This document shows, piece by piece, positions 1-7,795 of a DNA stretch of 64,000 nucleotides. The notes under the pieces were generated by a model. It was not told the origin of the DNA. It saw only the letters and a list, made by a program, of their open reading frames with translations, and did not search any database. Source of the DNA: Chloroflexi bacterium 54-19 (GTDB lineage: Bacteria > Chloroflexota > Chloroflexia > Chloroheliales > Chloroheliaceae); NCBI GenBank assembly GCA_001898225.1, contig MKTJ01000044.1, positions 118,471 through 182,470 on the forward strand, given 5' to 3'. A program made the translations under genes and the position numbers. The stretch's first letter is position 1; every line of letters starts with the position of its first letter.

Positions 1-921
1 TTCGGCGACCTGGCGGGCGTTGGCGACGTGGCGGTCCATCCGCAGGCTCAGGGTTTCGAGCCCTTGCAGGAACATAAACGAGTTAAAAGGGCTGAGGGCC
101 GGACCCATATCGCGCAGGCTTTCGACCCGCGCCTTCATAATAAAGGCGAAGTCGCCAAAGGTCTCGAAAAAGTGAATGCCGTGATAGCCCTTGCTCGGCT
201 CGGTCATAGCGGGAAAGTTGCCGTTGTCCCAGGGGAACTTGCCGCTATCGACGATAATACCGCCGATGCTGGTGCCGTGTCCGCCGATAAACTTGGTGGC
301 CGAGTGGACCACCAGGTCGGCTCCCCACTCAATCGGGCGGCACAAATAGGGCGAGGCAAAGGTGTTATCCACAACCAGGGGCAGGCCGAATTCATGGGCG
401 ATTTTGGCGACCGCTTCGATATTCATCACGTCGATTTTGGGGTTGCCAATCGTTTCGGCATAAAGGACTTTGGTCTTCGGGGTGATGGCCTTGCGGAAGT
501 TTTCCACGTCAAAGCTGTCTACAAAGGTCGTATTGATGCCCATCTTGCGGAAGCTGATGTCAAGCTGGGTATAGGTGCCGCCATAGAGGGTGTTGCTGGC
601 GACGATTTCGTCTCCGTGGCTGAGCAGGGTAAACAGGGTGATGAACTGGGCCGATTGGCCGCTAGAAACGGCCAGCGCGCCAACGCCCCCTTCCAGCGAG
701 GCCACTCTTTCCTCAAAGGCGGCGGTGGTCGGGTTCATGATGCGGGTGTAGATGTTGCCGAACCGTTGCAGGGCGAACAGGTTCGCGGCGTGGTCCGGGT
801 CGTCGAAAACGAACGAACTGGTCTGGTATATGGGCATGGCGCGGGCCCCGGTGGCCGGGTCGGGGCGTTGCCCGGCGTGGAGAGCGCGTGTATTAAACCC
901 AAATTTTCGGTCTTCAGCCAT
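1..921 (-). CDS. metY: O-acetylhomoserine sulfhydrylase, partial (C-terminus beyond the window)
   Basis: Read on the minus strand from ATG at 921 this frame is open to the window edge and gives the first 307 residues of a Cys/Met-metabolism PLP enzyme. It starts MAEDRKFGFNTRALHAGQ, has the PLP-stacking loop near residues 85-90 (SSGQSAQ), the PLP-binding Asp185 (VVDNTFASP) and the Schiff-base lysine 210 (HSATKFIGGHGTS). The family makes homocysteine from O-acetylhomoserine and sulfide in the cytoplasm. The SATKFIGGHG signature with a long insertion favours MetY over cystathionine gamma-synthase. The start is supported by AGAGGAAA about 6 nt upstream. A possible extended -10 (TGTCATAAT, minus strand 1004-996) lies about 80 nt upstream. 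The last 100 or so residues are missing, so the exact substrate class is not certain. Confidence 0.93.
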   Translation of the reverse strand, partial: MAEDRKFGFNTRALHAGQRPDPATGARAMPIYQTSSFVFDDPDHAANLFALQRFGNIYTRIMNPTTAAFEERVASLEGGVGALAVSSGQSAQFITLFTLLSHGDEIVASNTLYGGTYTQLDISFRKMGINTTFVDSFDVENFRKAITPKTKVLYAETIGNPKIDVMNIEAVAKIAHEFGLPLVVDNTFASPYLCRPIEWGADLVVHSATKFIGGHGTSIGGIIVDSGKFPWDNGNFPAMTEPSKGYHGIHFFETFGDFAFIMKARVESLRDMGPALSPFNSFMFLQGLETLSLRMDRHVANARQVAE

Positions 922-995
922 AGTATTTCCTCTTTTAAGTCAGGTGAGTAGTTTTAGTGATTTTAGTTCTTTTTGAAGAAGATATTTCAGGACGC

Positions 996-1004
996 ATTAT
1001 GACA
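996..1004 (-). promoter_or_regulatory. possible extended -10 promoter of metY
   Basis: On the minus strand the bases read TGTCATAAT, an extended -10 with one mismatch, about 75-80 nt before the metY ATG. I see no good -35. Tentative. Confidence 0.35.
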
Positions 1005-1036
1005 CAGCCATTCTAAAAGCGCCAGTGTTTAGAGTA

Positions 1037-1150
1037 GTCAGAGGGCAGAGGGCAGAGGGCAGAAGGCAGAAGGCAGAGGGCAGAAGGCAGAGGGCAGAGG
1101 GCAGAGGGCAGAGGGCAGAGGGCAGAGGGCAGAGGGCAGAGGGCAGAGGG
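1037..1150 (+). repeat. G-rich heptamer tandem array (left arm of an inverted pair)
   Basis: About 16 tandem copies of a 7-bp unit, GAGGGCA or GAAGGCA. The last nine or so are uniform GAGGGCA. The GGG runs are spaced by four bases, which is the G3N4 pattern of a potential G-quadruplex. The array is followed by a box of TTTAGTN heptamers (around 1175-1190). An array of the opposite orientation follows at 1264-1355. Confidence 0.9.
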
Positions 1151-1263
1151 ATACAAAGTTTTTAGTTATCAGTGTTTAGTTTTTAGTAGCCCCGCCACGT
1201 CTTGCGGGTGCGTGTGCGGTACGAAATAGAAATAAAGACAATTGAGACCGCCTGAAGTGAAAA

Positions 1264-1355
1264 ACTGCCTACCGGCTTCTGACTACTACCCTCTGCCTTC
1301 TGGCTACTGCCTACTGCCTTCTGCCCTCTGCCTACCGGCTACTGCCCTCTGCCCT
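1264..1355 (-). repeat. C-rich heptamer array (right arm, inverted relative to 1037-1150)
   Basis: Degenerate heptamers of the form [TA]CTGCC[TC], with variants such as ACCGGCT and TCTGACT. This is the complement of the G-rich array upstream, about 113 bp away. The two together could form a large imperfect hairpin. The whole 951-1489 gap between metY and pyrF holds these arrays and the pyrF promoter and no gene. Confidence 0.85.
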
Positions 1356-1386
1356 GTTAAATGTTATTGACAAAATTTTAACAAAT

Positions 1387-1415
1387 TTGCTTTTTTCAAA
1401 AAGACCCTGTATAAT
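1387..1415 (+). promoter_or_regulatory. sigma70-type promoter of the pyrimidine operon
   Basis: TTGCTT, 17 bp, TATAAT. The predicted start is near 1422, about 67 nt before pyrF. A 7-bp inverted repeat (ACCACAA at 1416-1422, TTGTGGT at 1457-1463) spans the leader. It could be an operator or an RNA stem, but I see no PyrR-binding or attenuator structure that I can name. Confidence 0.6.
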
Positions 1416-1488
1416 ACCACAAGCTGTATAAATTTTTGTTGAAATGCCACTAAATGTTGTGGTTTGTTAAAAATTTCTCAGGGGAATT

Positions 1489-2418
1489 GTGAATTTACCG
1501 CCAATAAATTTAAGCGGAAAAGGCTCCAATCCCGGTGACGCAGAACTCGCTGAAACTTTCAGCCAGAAGGTGCAACGTCGCTGGGATAGGAGCCTTTTTC
1601 TTTGTGTCGGCCTCGATGGTAGCGCCGACAAACTGCCTTCCTCCCTGGCCGGGCAGCCGGTCGAGGACGGCCTGTTCGAGTTTAACCGGCAAATTATCGA
1701 GGCTACCGCCGAGTTTGCCGCCATCTATAAGCCCAATATAGCCTTCTACGAGCAAAGCGGGCCGCCAGGTTTGGTCGCTCTGAAGCGGACCTGCGACTGG
1801 CTGAAAAGCCGGCATCCTGAGATTCCGATTCTCCTCGACGCGAAACGTGGCGACCTGGCTAACACAAACGAAAGCTATGCCGCCGCGTTTTTTAATTATT
1901 ACGAGGTCGATGCCGTGACGGTCCAGCCCTATATGGGGGCCGGGCCGCTCGCGCCGTTCCTATCCCACCCGGAAAAGGGGATCTTCGTCCTCTGCCATAC
2001 CTCTAACCCCGACTCGGCCAGTTTCCAGGGGCAAGTGGTGGCCGCGACGGACGAGTATCCCGCCGAGCCGCTCTATCACCGGGTCGCAAGGCTGGCGGCG
2101 GGGCCAGAGTGGAACTATAACGGCAATGTCGGGCTGGTGACGGGCGCGACCTTCCCCGCCGAACTGGGCGAGATTCGAAGCCTGGCTCCCCAACTCCCCT
2201 TCCTCATCCCCGGCATCGGGGCGCAGGGGGGCGACCTGGAGCAGTCAATGGCAAACGGCCTGGACGAACGGGGCGGGGGTGTGCTGGTAAACGCCAGCCG
2301 CAGCATCATTTTCGCCTCGAAAGGGGCCGATTTTGCCGAGGTTGCCGGGCGTGAAGCCGGAAAGCTGGCCCAGGAAATGCGGGAAGTCTGGGAAAAGGTA
2401 ATGACCGCCCGCCGCTAA
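1489..2418 (+). CDS. pyrF: orotidine 5'-phosphate decarboxylase
   Basis: Catalyses the last step of UMP synthesis, decarboxylating OMP. The 309-residue product has the OMPDC catalytic motif LLDAKRGDLANT, with Asp117, Lys119 and Asp122. The spacing and the IAFYEQSG and VTVQPYMG segments point to the type 2 (longer) subfamily. The GTG start has AGGGGA only 3 nt upstream and gives about 20 extra N-terminal residues before the conserved RWDRSLFLCVGLD segment, so a later start is possible. It is the first gene of a tightly packed pyrFECBD operon; pyrE follows after 20 nt. Confidence 0.95.
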   Translation: MNLPPINLSGKGSNPGDAELAETFSQKVQRRWDRSLFLCVGLDGSADKLPSSLAGQPVEDGLFEFNRQIIEATAEFAAIYKPNIAFYEQSGPPGLVALKRTCDWLKSRHPEIPILLDAKRGDLANTNESYAAAFFNYYEVDAVTVQPYMGAGPLAPFLSHPEKGIFVLCHTSNPDSASFQGQVVAATDEYPAEPLYHRVARLAAGPEWNYNGNVGLVTGATFPAELGEIRSLAPQLPFLIPGIGAQGGDLEQSMANGLDERGGGVLVNASRSIIFASKGADFAEVAGREAGKLAQEMREVWEKVMTARR

Positions 2419-2438
2419 TAAGGAGCATAAATAGAGAA

Positions 2439-3086
2439 ATGGAAACTTCGGACCTTACAACTACCATCACCGGGCAGGACCGGGCTAAACTGGCCGATAT
2501 GCTTTTTGAAATCGGGGCGGTCAAGTTTGGCGCGTTCCGCATCAAACTGCACGAAACCCGGCCCGATGCCCCGCTTTCGCCGATTTATCTCAACTTCCGG
2601 CTGCTGCGGAGCTATCCCGAAGCGCTGGGGTTTGCCGCCGAACTGCTCCTGAAACTGGCCGGGCCGCTCGAATACGAACTCCTGGCCGACATCCCGACCG
2701 GCATCACGCCGATTGTGGCCGTGATGACCTACCTGGGGAAAGTCCCGATGATTTCGCCCCGCAAGGAGACCAAGGCTTACGGCCTGGGCGTGGCGATTGA
2801 CGGCGAGTACAAAGAAGGGCAGCGCGTCCTGCTGGTGGACGACCTGATTTCCGCCGGGGACAGCAAGTTCGATGCTATCGAAAAACTGCAAAAAGGCGGG
2901 TTGGTGGTCGAGGATGTCCTGGTCGTGGTGGACCGGCAGCAGGGCGGGGCGGCGATGTTGACCGAGAAGGGCTTCCGGCCTCACGCGGTCGTGACTATCA
3001 GCCAACTGCTCGAACGCTACCGCCAGACCGGGGCGATTGACGAAGACCGTTACCACCAAGTAGTGGAATACCTGGGGCTGAAATGA
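2439..3086 (+). CDS. pyrE: orotate phosphoribosyltransferase
   Basis: Joins orotate to PRPP to make OMP, the substrate of the neighbouring PyrF. The 215-residue protein carries the PRPP-binding signature RVLLVDDLISAGDSK (Asp134, Asp135), preceded by the ISPRKETKAYG loop. Length is normal for the family. The ATG start follows AAGGAG by about 14 nt. Its 3' end overlaps the start of pyrC by 4 nt (ATGA), a sign of translational coupling. Confidence 0.95.
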   Translation: METSDLTTTITGQDRAKLADMLFEIGAVKFGAFRIKLHETRPDAPLSPIYLNFRLLRSYPEALGFAAELLLKLAGPLEYELLADIPTGITPIVAVMTYLGKVPMISPRKETKAYGLGVAIDGEYKEGQRVLLVDDLISAGDSKFDAIEKLQKGGLVVEDVLVVVDRQQGGAAMLTEKGFRPHAVVTISQLLERYRQTGAIDEDRYHQVVEYLGLK

Positions 3087-4147
3087 GATTACCCGGCCTG
3101 GCTGACCCGCACGTGCACCTGCGCGAACCGGGTAGCGAAGAAAAAGAAGATTTTTACACCGGCACCTGCGCGGCCCTGGCGGGCGGTTTTACGGCGCTGC
3201 TGGATATGCCGAACAACCCGACGCCGACCGTTTCGGCGGAAGCCCTGGCCGAGAAGAAACGGCTGGCCGCCGCCAAGATTGTCTGCGACGTGGGCTTTAA
3301 TTTTGGCGCGACCCCGACCAATGCCCCGGTCTACCCGGCGGTAATACCGGAAGTGGCCGCTCTCAAGGCTTACCTGGGCGAGACTCACGGACCGATTGTC
3401 TTTGGCAGCCTGGAAGGGATGCTTTCGGTCTTTCAGGGTTGGAATTCGCCCAAGCCAATTATGATACACGCCGAGGGACCGATTGTAGCGGCTACGATTG
3501 GCCTGGCGGCGCTCTATGACCGGCGCATCCATATCTGCCACCTGTCGAAGGCGGACGAACTGACGCTGGTCCGGGCGGCTAAAGAGCGGGGTTTGAAAGT
3601 GACCTGCGAGGTGGCCCCGCATCACCTGTTTTTGACCCGCGAGGATGCCGCGCCGGAGCGCCTGGGGCCGTATGGCCGGATGAGCCCGGCCTTGCAGACG
3701 GGCCGGGATATTGACGAACTCTGGCAGGGTCTGGCCGATGGCGCGGTGGATATGATTGCTACCGACCACGCCCCGCACACTCGCGCCGAGAAAGAAAGTT
3801 CCAAACCGCCATTCGGCGTGCCGGGTCTCGAAACGGCCTTTCCCTTGCTCTACCGGGAAGTTTACCGGGGCAAGGCCGGGCTGACGCTCGACCGGCTGGT
3901 AGAACTGATGGCTATCGCCCCGCGCCGGGTCTTTGGACTGCCACAAGGGGATAGCGAAATAGAAATTGACGATACCGAGTTCATTATTAGCAGCGAGAAC
4001 CTGCACACCAAATGCGGCTGGACCCCTTTCGAGGGGCAAACGGGCCGGGGCAGGGTGCGCCGGGTATGGCTGCGCGGCCAGCTTGTTTTCGAGGATGGCC
4101 GCGTGTTAGCTTCGCCAGGAAGTGGTCGGGTTTTATTTAGTGCGTAG
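3083..4147 (+). CDS. pyrC: dihydroorotase
   Basis: Zinc amidohydrolase that cyclises carbamoyl-aspartate to dihydroorotate. The 354-residue product begins at the ATG inside the pyrE stop and shows the metal motif DPHVHLREPG (His10, His12), a candidate carboxylated lysine (Lys95 in ALKAYLGET), His129 (IMIHAEG), His153 (HICHLSK), EVAPHHLFLT around 177-185 and the catalytic Asp228 in MIATDHAPH. These resemble the CAD-type (class I) dihydroorotases rather than the E. coli class II enzyme. The C-terminus (GRGRVRRVWLRGQLVFEDG) is the typical small beta-sandwich end of amidohydrolases. Confidence 0.94.
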   Translation: MRLPGLADPHVHLREPGSEEKEDFYTGTCAALAGGFTALLDMPNNPTPTVSAEALAEKKRLAAAKIVCDVGFNFGATPTNAPVYPAVIPEVAALKAYLGETHGPIVFGSLEGMLSVFQGWNSPKPIMIHAEGPIVAATIGLAALYDRRIHICHLSKADELTLVRAAKERGLKVTCEVAPHHLFLTREDAAPERLGPYGRMSPALQTGRDIDELWQGLADGAVDMIATDHAPHTRAEKESSKPPFGVPGLETAFPLLYREVYRGKAGLTLDRLVELMAIAPRRVFGLPQGDSEIEIDDTEFIISSENLHTKCGWTPFEGQTGRGRVRRVWLRGQLVFEDGRVLASPGSGRVLFSA

Positions 4148-4241
4148 AACGTAAAACGTTGAACGTTAAACGGGAAGCCAGCAGCATAAATTCACGTTTA
4201 GGGTCAAGGTTTTAGGTTAAACGAGGTTTTAAGGGGGAAAA

Positions 4242-5255
4242 ATGTTGACTTACAATGATTCCGTCGCCAGGGGTGGGATTGCCGAACCGGTTAACGGGAG
4301 CTGGCAGGGCAAGGATATTATCTCGGTTGAGCAATTCACCAAAAGCGACCTCGACCAGTTGTTTGAGGTTACCGCCCGTATGAAACGCATCAAAGAGATG
4401 AACGGCTCGACCGATATTCTGCGGGGGAAAATCCTGGCTAACCTCTTTTACGAGGCCAGCACCCGTACCGATGCCAGCTTCAGTATCGCAATGAAACGGC
4501 TGGGCGGTGAGGTCCATAATATCGTTGGGGTGCAGTTTTCCTCGGTATCCAAGGGCGAAACCCTGGCCGATACGGTCCGCGTCCTTTCGGGCTATACGGA
4601 CGTGCTGGTGCTGCGCCACCCCCAGCAGGGCGCGGCGGCGACCGCGGCCCAGGCCATTCACGCCCAGTGCCGCCTGACCGGGAGCGGCCCGGTCCCGCTG
4701 ATTAACGCGGGCGACGGTGTCGGTGAGCACCCGACCCAGGCCCTGCTCGATATGTATACCATCGTCCAGAAGTTCAACCGGATTGACGGTCTGACCGTCG
4801 CAATGGTCGGCGACCTCAAACATGGGCGGACGGTCCATTCGCTGGCCCGGTTGTTGAGCTTCTACAGCGGGGTCAAGTTGATACTGATTGCGCCGCCGAG
4901 CTTGCAAATGCCGCCGGACCTGCTCGAAGAATTGCGACGACGAGGGGTCGAGACCAAACTTGCGGACAGCATCGAGGAAGTCTCCCACGAGGCCGATGTC
5001 TGGTATATCACCCGTGTCCAGAAAGAACGCTTTGACAGCGAGGACGCCTACCGCTCGGTCCAGGGCAGCTACAGCGTCAACGCCGAGACGGTCAGCCGGA
5101 TGCGCTCCGAAGCGATTATTATGCACCCACTGCCGCGTGTCGGTGAAATCTCGGAGGACGTGGACAGCCTGCCCCAGGCGGTTTACTTCGAACAGGCCGT
5201 CAACGGTATGTATGTGCGTATGGCAATCCTGGCCGGGGTGCTGGGGCGCTGGTAA
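4242..5255 (+). CDS. pyrB: aspartate carbamoyltransferase, catalytic chain
   Basis: Condenses carbamoyl phosphate with aspartate. Motifs: the carbamoyl-phosphate loop FYEASTRTDASF (STRT at 73-76), HPTQALLDMY (163-172) and HPLPRVGEI near the C-terminus, as in all ATCases. Length (337) is slightly longer than usual because of about 25 N-terminal residues. The ATG start has AAGGGGG 5 nt upstream. No pyrI regulatory chain is present in this window. The 94-nt gap after pyrC contains an ACGTTGAACGTTAAAC stretch seen again, inverted, at about 21265. Confidence 0.96.
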   Translation: MLTYNDSVARGGIAEPVNGSWQGKDIISVEQFTKSDLDQLFEVTARMKRIKEMNGSTDILRGKILANLFYEASTRTDASFSIAMKRLGGEVHNIVGVQFSSVSKGETLADTVRVLSGYTDVLVLRHPQQGAAATAAQAIHAQCRLTGSGPVPLINAGDGVGEHPTQALLDMYTIVQKFNRIDGLTVAMVGDLKHGRTVHSLARLLSFYSGVKLILIAPPSLQMPPDLLEELRRRGVETKLADSIEEVSHEADVWYITRVQKERFDSEDAYRSVQGSYSVNAETVSRMRSEAIIMHPLPRVGEISEDVDSLPQAVYFEQAVNGMYVRMAILAGVLGRW

Positions 5256-5302
5256 ACCACGCCGGTAAGCCGGGTGTTTTTGAAAGAGATTTTGAAGGTA
5301 AG

Positions 5303-6427
5303 ATGAAATCAACTTACGATATTGATAAGAGTTACGACGCCAACTATGCCGAGGGGCCGGTTTTCGAGGGCGAACTGCCCGACCTGGCGGCCCTGAACGC
5401 AGGGCTGCCCCCGGCGACCTTCCTGGGTTACCGGGTCAACAGCACCTTTGGCGTCCCGGCGGGGCCGCTTCTCAACTCGGCCTATATCGGGCTGTACGCC
5501 CGGCTTGGCTTCGATGTCCTGACCTACAAGACGGTCCGCACCGCCTACGCGCCCTCGCACCCTTTCCCGAACGTGCGGGCGGTCGATACCGCGCCCGGCT
5601 GGTATCATACAAATGGCAAAAATGAAAAACCGGCCCTTTTCACCCTGCCTGAGTTGGACGAGAGCCAGCCCCAGCCGCACCTGAGCATCACCAACTCCTT
5701 CGGGATGCCGAGCAAAGACCCGGCGGTCTGGATGGCCGATGTGGCGCTGGCGAAAGCCTCGCTCCAACCGGGTCAGGTGCTGGTGGTGAGTGTGGTCGGG
5801 ACTTCCCGGCCCGGCGGCACCCTGGCCGACCTGGCGAACGACTTTGCCGAGGCGGCAAGGCTGGCGGTCCAGGCCGGGGCCGATGCCATCGAGGCGAACC
5901 TGAGTTGCCCGAACGTCAAGGCGAGCGAAGGCAGTCTCTACCAGAGCCCGGCGGCGGTCGGCGCGGTGGCCGGGGCGTTGGCGGCGGCTTTAGGCAAAAC
6001 TCCCTTCTTGCTGAAGATGGGTTACCTGGAAGACAAAAAGCTCATCCGAGAAGTGGTCGAAGCGGCGGCGAACGGTGGGGCGGCGGGTCTGGCCGCTATA
6101 AATACCATTCCGGCCAGGGTTTACCAGGCCCCGGAGGAGCAGGCTTTGCCGGGGGATGGCCGGTTGGTGAGCGGGATTTGCGGGGCCGGTATCCACGAGG
6201 CCGGGCTGGCGATGGCCGGGCGTTTGCTCGAAGCGCGCCGGGAGGCCGGGCTTTCCGCCGAGAAATTTGCCCTGGTGGGCGTGGGAGGAGTGATGACCGG
6301 GGCGGATGCCCTGGCCTATCTCGACCTGGGTGCCGATGGAGTCCAGAGCGGCACCGGGGCGATGTGGAACCCCTACCTTGCGGTGGAGCTAAAACAACTC
6401 CTGAAAGCGGCGGATCCTGTCCGCTAA
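5303..6427 (+). CDS. pyrD: dihydroorotate dehydrogenase, class 1 type
   Basis: FMN enzyme oxidising dihydroorotate to orotate. The 374-residue sequence has the class 1 signature EANLSCPN with the nucleophilic Cys202 (class 2 enzymes have Ser), substrate and FMN residues in ITNSFGMPS (129-137), and a C-terminal GVGGVMTGADAL phosphate-binding segment. No N-terminal membrane helix is present, which also argues against class 2. No pyrK follows, so it is more likely a stand-alone class 1A-like enzyme, or uses a partner encoded elsewhere. It is somewhat longer than most class 1A enzymes and shares features with dihydropyrimidine dehydrogenase domains; the operon context favours PyrD. Confidence 0.88.
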   Translation: MKSTYDIDKSYDANYAEGPVFEGELPDLAALNAGLPPATFLGYRVNSTFGVPAGPLLNSAYIGLYARLGFDVLTYKTVRTAYAPSHPFPNVRAVDTAPGWYHTNGKNEKPALFTLPELDESQPQPHLSITNSFGMPSKDPAVWMADVALAKASLQPGQVLVVSVVGTSRPGGTLADLANDFAEAARLAVQAGADAIEANLSCPNVKASEGSLYQSPAAVGAVAGALAAALGKTPFLLKMGYLEDKKLIREVVEAAANGGAAGLAAINTIPARVYQAPEEQALPGDGRLVSGICGAGIHEAGLAMAGRLLEARREAGLSAEKFALVGVGGVMTGADALAYLDLGADGVQSGTGAMWNPYLAVELKQLLKAADPVR

Positions 6428-6476
6428 ATTAAAATAGCTTAATCCATATATTCAAGAGAACAAAGTTTATCCACAT

Positions 6477-6518
6477 GAGCTTCATAAAGGCGTCGTAGCG
6501 GCGACTTTTATGAAGCTC
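6477..6518 (+). terminator. hairpin downstream of the pyr operon
   Basis: A perfect 12-bp stem (GAGCTTCATAAA and its complement) with a GTCG/CGAC inner stem, about 50 nt after pyrD. No clear U-tract follows, so it may be a rho-dependent or processing hairpin rather than a classical terminator. Confidence 0.5.
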
Positions 6519-6537
6519 AATTGTAATGTTCCGGTAA

Positions 6538-6565
6538 TTGATTTTCGTTAATTTTATGCTATATT
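6538..6565 (+). promoter_or_regulatory. extended -10 promoter of the MshEN-like gene
   Basis: TTGATT, 16 bp, TATATT, with TG one base before the -10 (TGCTATATT). It leaves a leader of about 200 nt. The leader starts with a hairpin at 6576-6608 (AAAAGGTTT and complement followed by five T), which could act as an attenuator. The 6428-6772 gap otherwise holds only the hairpin at 6477-6518. Confidence 0.5.
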
Positions 6566-6772
6566 TCTCTTTAGGAAAAGGTTTCTGGGGCATCGCGAAA
6601 ACCTTTTTACCAACACCAGAATTAAGTCTAAAAAAGAATACGAACGACCCGATTTAATTGTTCCTCAGCAGTCTTAAAAAAACTTAACAGCCGTAATCTT
6701 TGAAAAACGTTGCCAGCGTTTCAGCGGCTTTCAACAAGCAATCAAGGGTAGAGATAAGGGTATAAACAGGTA

Positions 6773-7330
6773 ATGATGGACCCGGCAATATTAACAATTT
6801 TGAAAAAAGGCGTGGAAGAAGCTAACCTCGGCCATAAAATCCAGGCTCGCGCATATTTCTTTGAAATCCTGACCATGGATCCGAACAATGAATACGCCCT
6901 GTTGTGGCAGGCTTATCTGAGCGACGACCCTTACAAGGCGGTCGAGTTTTTAGAGCGACTTTTGAGGTTGCAACCCCGCCACAAAACGGCCCGCGCCTAC
7001 CTGAAACAGGCCCACCAGCGCTGTGAAGAATTCGAGCGGCGGCGCAAGAACAATAATTTTAGCGATTTCTTCCAGACCTATAATGTTTCGGGGCGGCAGG
7101 GTTTGCCGGTGCCTTACCTGGGGGATTACCTGGTCAACCAGGGTCTGATTACCTCTCAGCAACTCGAAATGGCCCTGAAACTGCATGCCAATCTTAAGGA
7201 GCGCGGCCACCCCAAACCGATAGGCCGGGTGCTGGTCGAGTTGGGCTACATCAACAACGAGCAACTTAACCGCTGGCTCCAGCAGCAAAACGATGACCTC
7301 GAAACTTTTTACCTGCGCAACCTGGCATAA
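6773..7330 (+). CDS. TPR-like plus MshEN/GspE N-terminal-like domain protein
   Basis: 185 residues in two parts. Residues 1-85 look like one or two TPR-type helical hairpins (ILKKGVEEANLGHKIQARAYF, followed by AVEFLERLLRLQPRHKTARAYLKQAH). Residues 110-175 match the pattern of the MshEN/type II secretion ATPase N-terminal domain (LGDYLVNQGLITSQQLEMAL, then GRVLVELGYINNEQLNRWLQQQ). In some proteins this fold binds cyclic di-GMP; here I cannot confirm the binding residues. It may be a stand-alone adaptor for motility or secretion. Start at ATGATG after an AGGTA motif; the second ATG is equally possible. Exact role unknown. Confidence 0.72.
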   Translation: MMDPAILTILKKGVEEANLGHKIQARAYFFEILTMDPNNEYALLWQAYLSDDPYKAVEFLERLLRLQPRHKTARAYLKQAHQRCEEFERRRKNNNFSDFFQTYNVSGRQGLPVPYLGDYLVNQGLITSQQLEMALKLHANLKERGHPKPIGRVLVELGYINNEQLNRWLQQQNDDLETFYLRNLA

Positions 7331-7439
7331 CTTAAAAGAACCCTGAAATGTCTTGGCCCCTTTGCCGTAAAATTTCTATAGCATTCGCCCGCACTAAAAA
7401 AGCTTTGTCGTATTCCTTTAACAAAGAAGTGCCCCGACC

Positions 7440-7690
7440 TTGTCATTCTGTAAGCCACTTATTGAATGACGATTTGCTCTTTTCGAGTTGTGGCTTACAG
7501 AATCTCGCGCCGTTGGCGTATAGTACAGTCTAAAACTTATCCACCTCTCAGGCAGAATCAGGCTTCGACCTGACGCACATAGGACCTGGCAAAGCCTTCG
7601 ACCTTGCGTTTTGCCAACGGCGCGAGATTCTGTAGAAGGCTCTTTGCTCTTACAAAACGTTCGTCATTACAGCCTTCTACAGAATGACAA
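7440..7690. repeat. 251-bp nested palindromic element (copy 1 of the TTGTCATTC family)
   Basis: The ends are 13-bp inverted repeats: TTGTCATTCTGTA at 7440-7452 and TACAGAATGACAA at 7678-7690. Inside are two hairpins, 7445-7458 with 7490-7503 (14 bp perfect) and 7628-7642 with 7670-7684 (15 bp). A further 21-bp perfect inverted repeat pairs 7497-7517 with 7612-7632. It carries no open frame of note and resembles a non-autonomous mobile element. It fills most of the 7331-7795 gap; the rest shows nothing I recognise. Confidence 0.85.
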
Positions 7691-7795
7691 TGGGTGCGAC
7701 CTTATTCTAAATTGCAGACTTTGTTTGTACCAAAACTTGTCTAACAAACTACTCAGACTGACTATGGTGGGGTTCTTCCGTACCCGGCTTAACCG

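Noticed and set aside
28..951. A 307-residue open frame on the plus strand at the window start
   Set aside because: It is the complement of the well-conserved MetY sequence, which has catalytic and PLP residues on the minus strand.
1037..1150. CRISPR array
   Set aside because: Units are 7 bp without unique spacers, and no cas genes are present.
1367..1372. TTGACA before pyrF as a -35 box
   Set aside because: The TATAAT at 1410 is 37 bp away; TTGCTT at 1387 gives the right 17-bp spacing instead.
4212..5312. A 366-residue minus-strand frame over pyrB
   Set aside because: Antisense of conserved ATCase codons; no motif.
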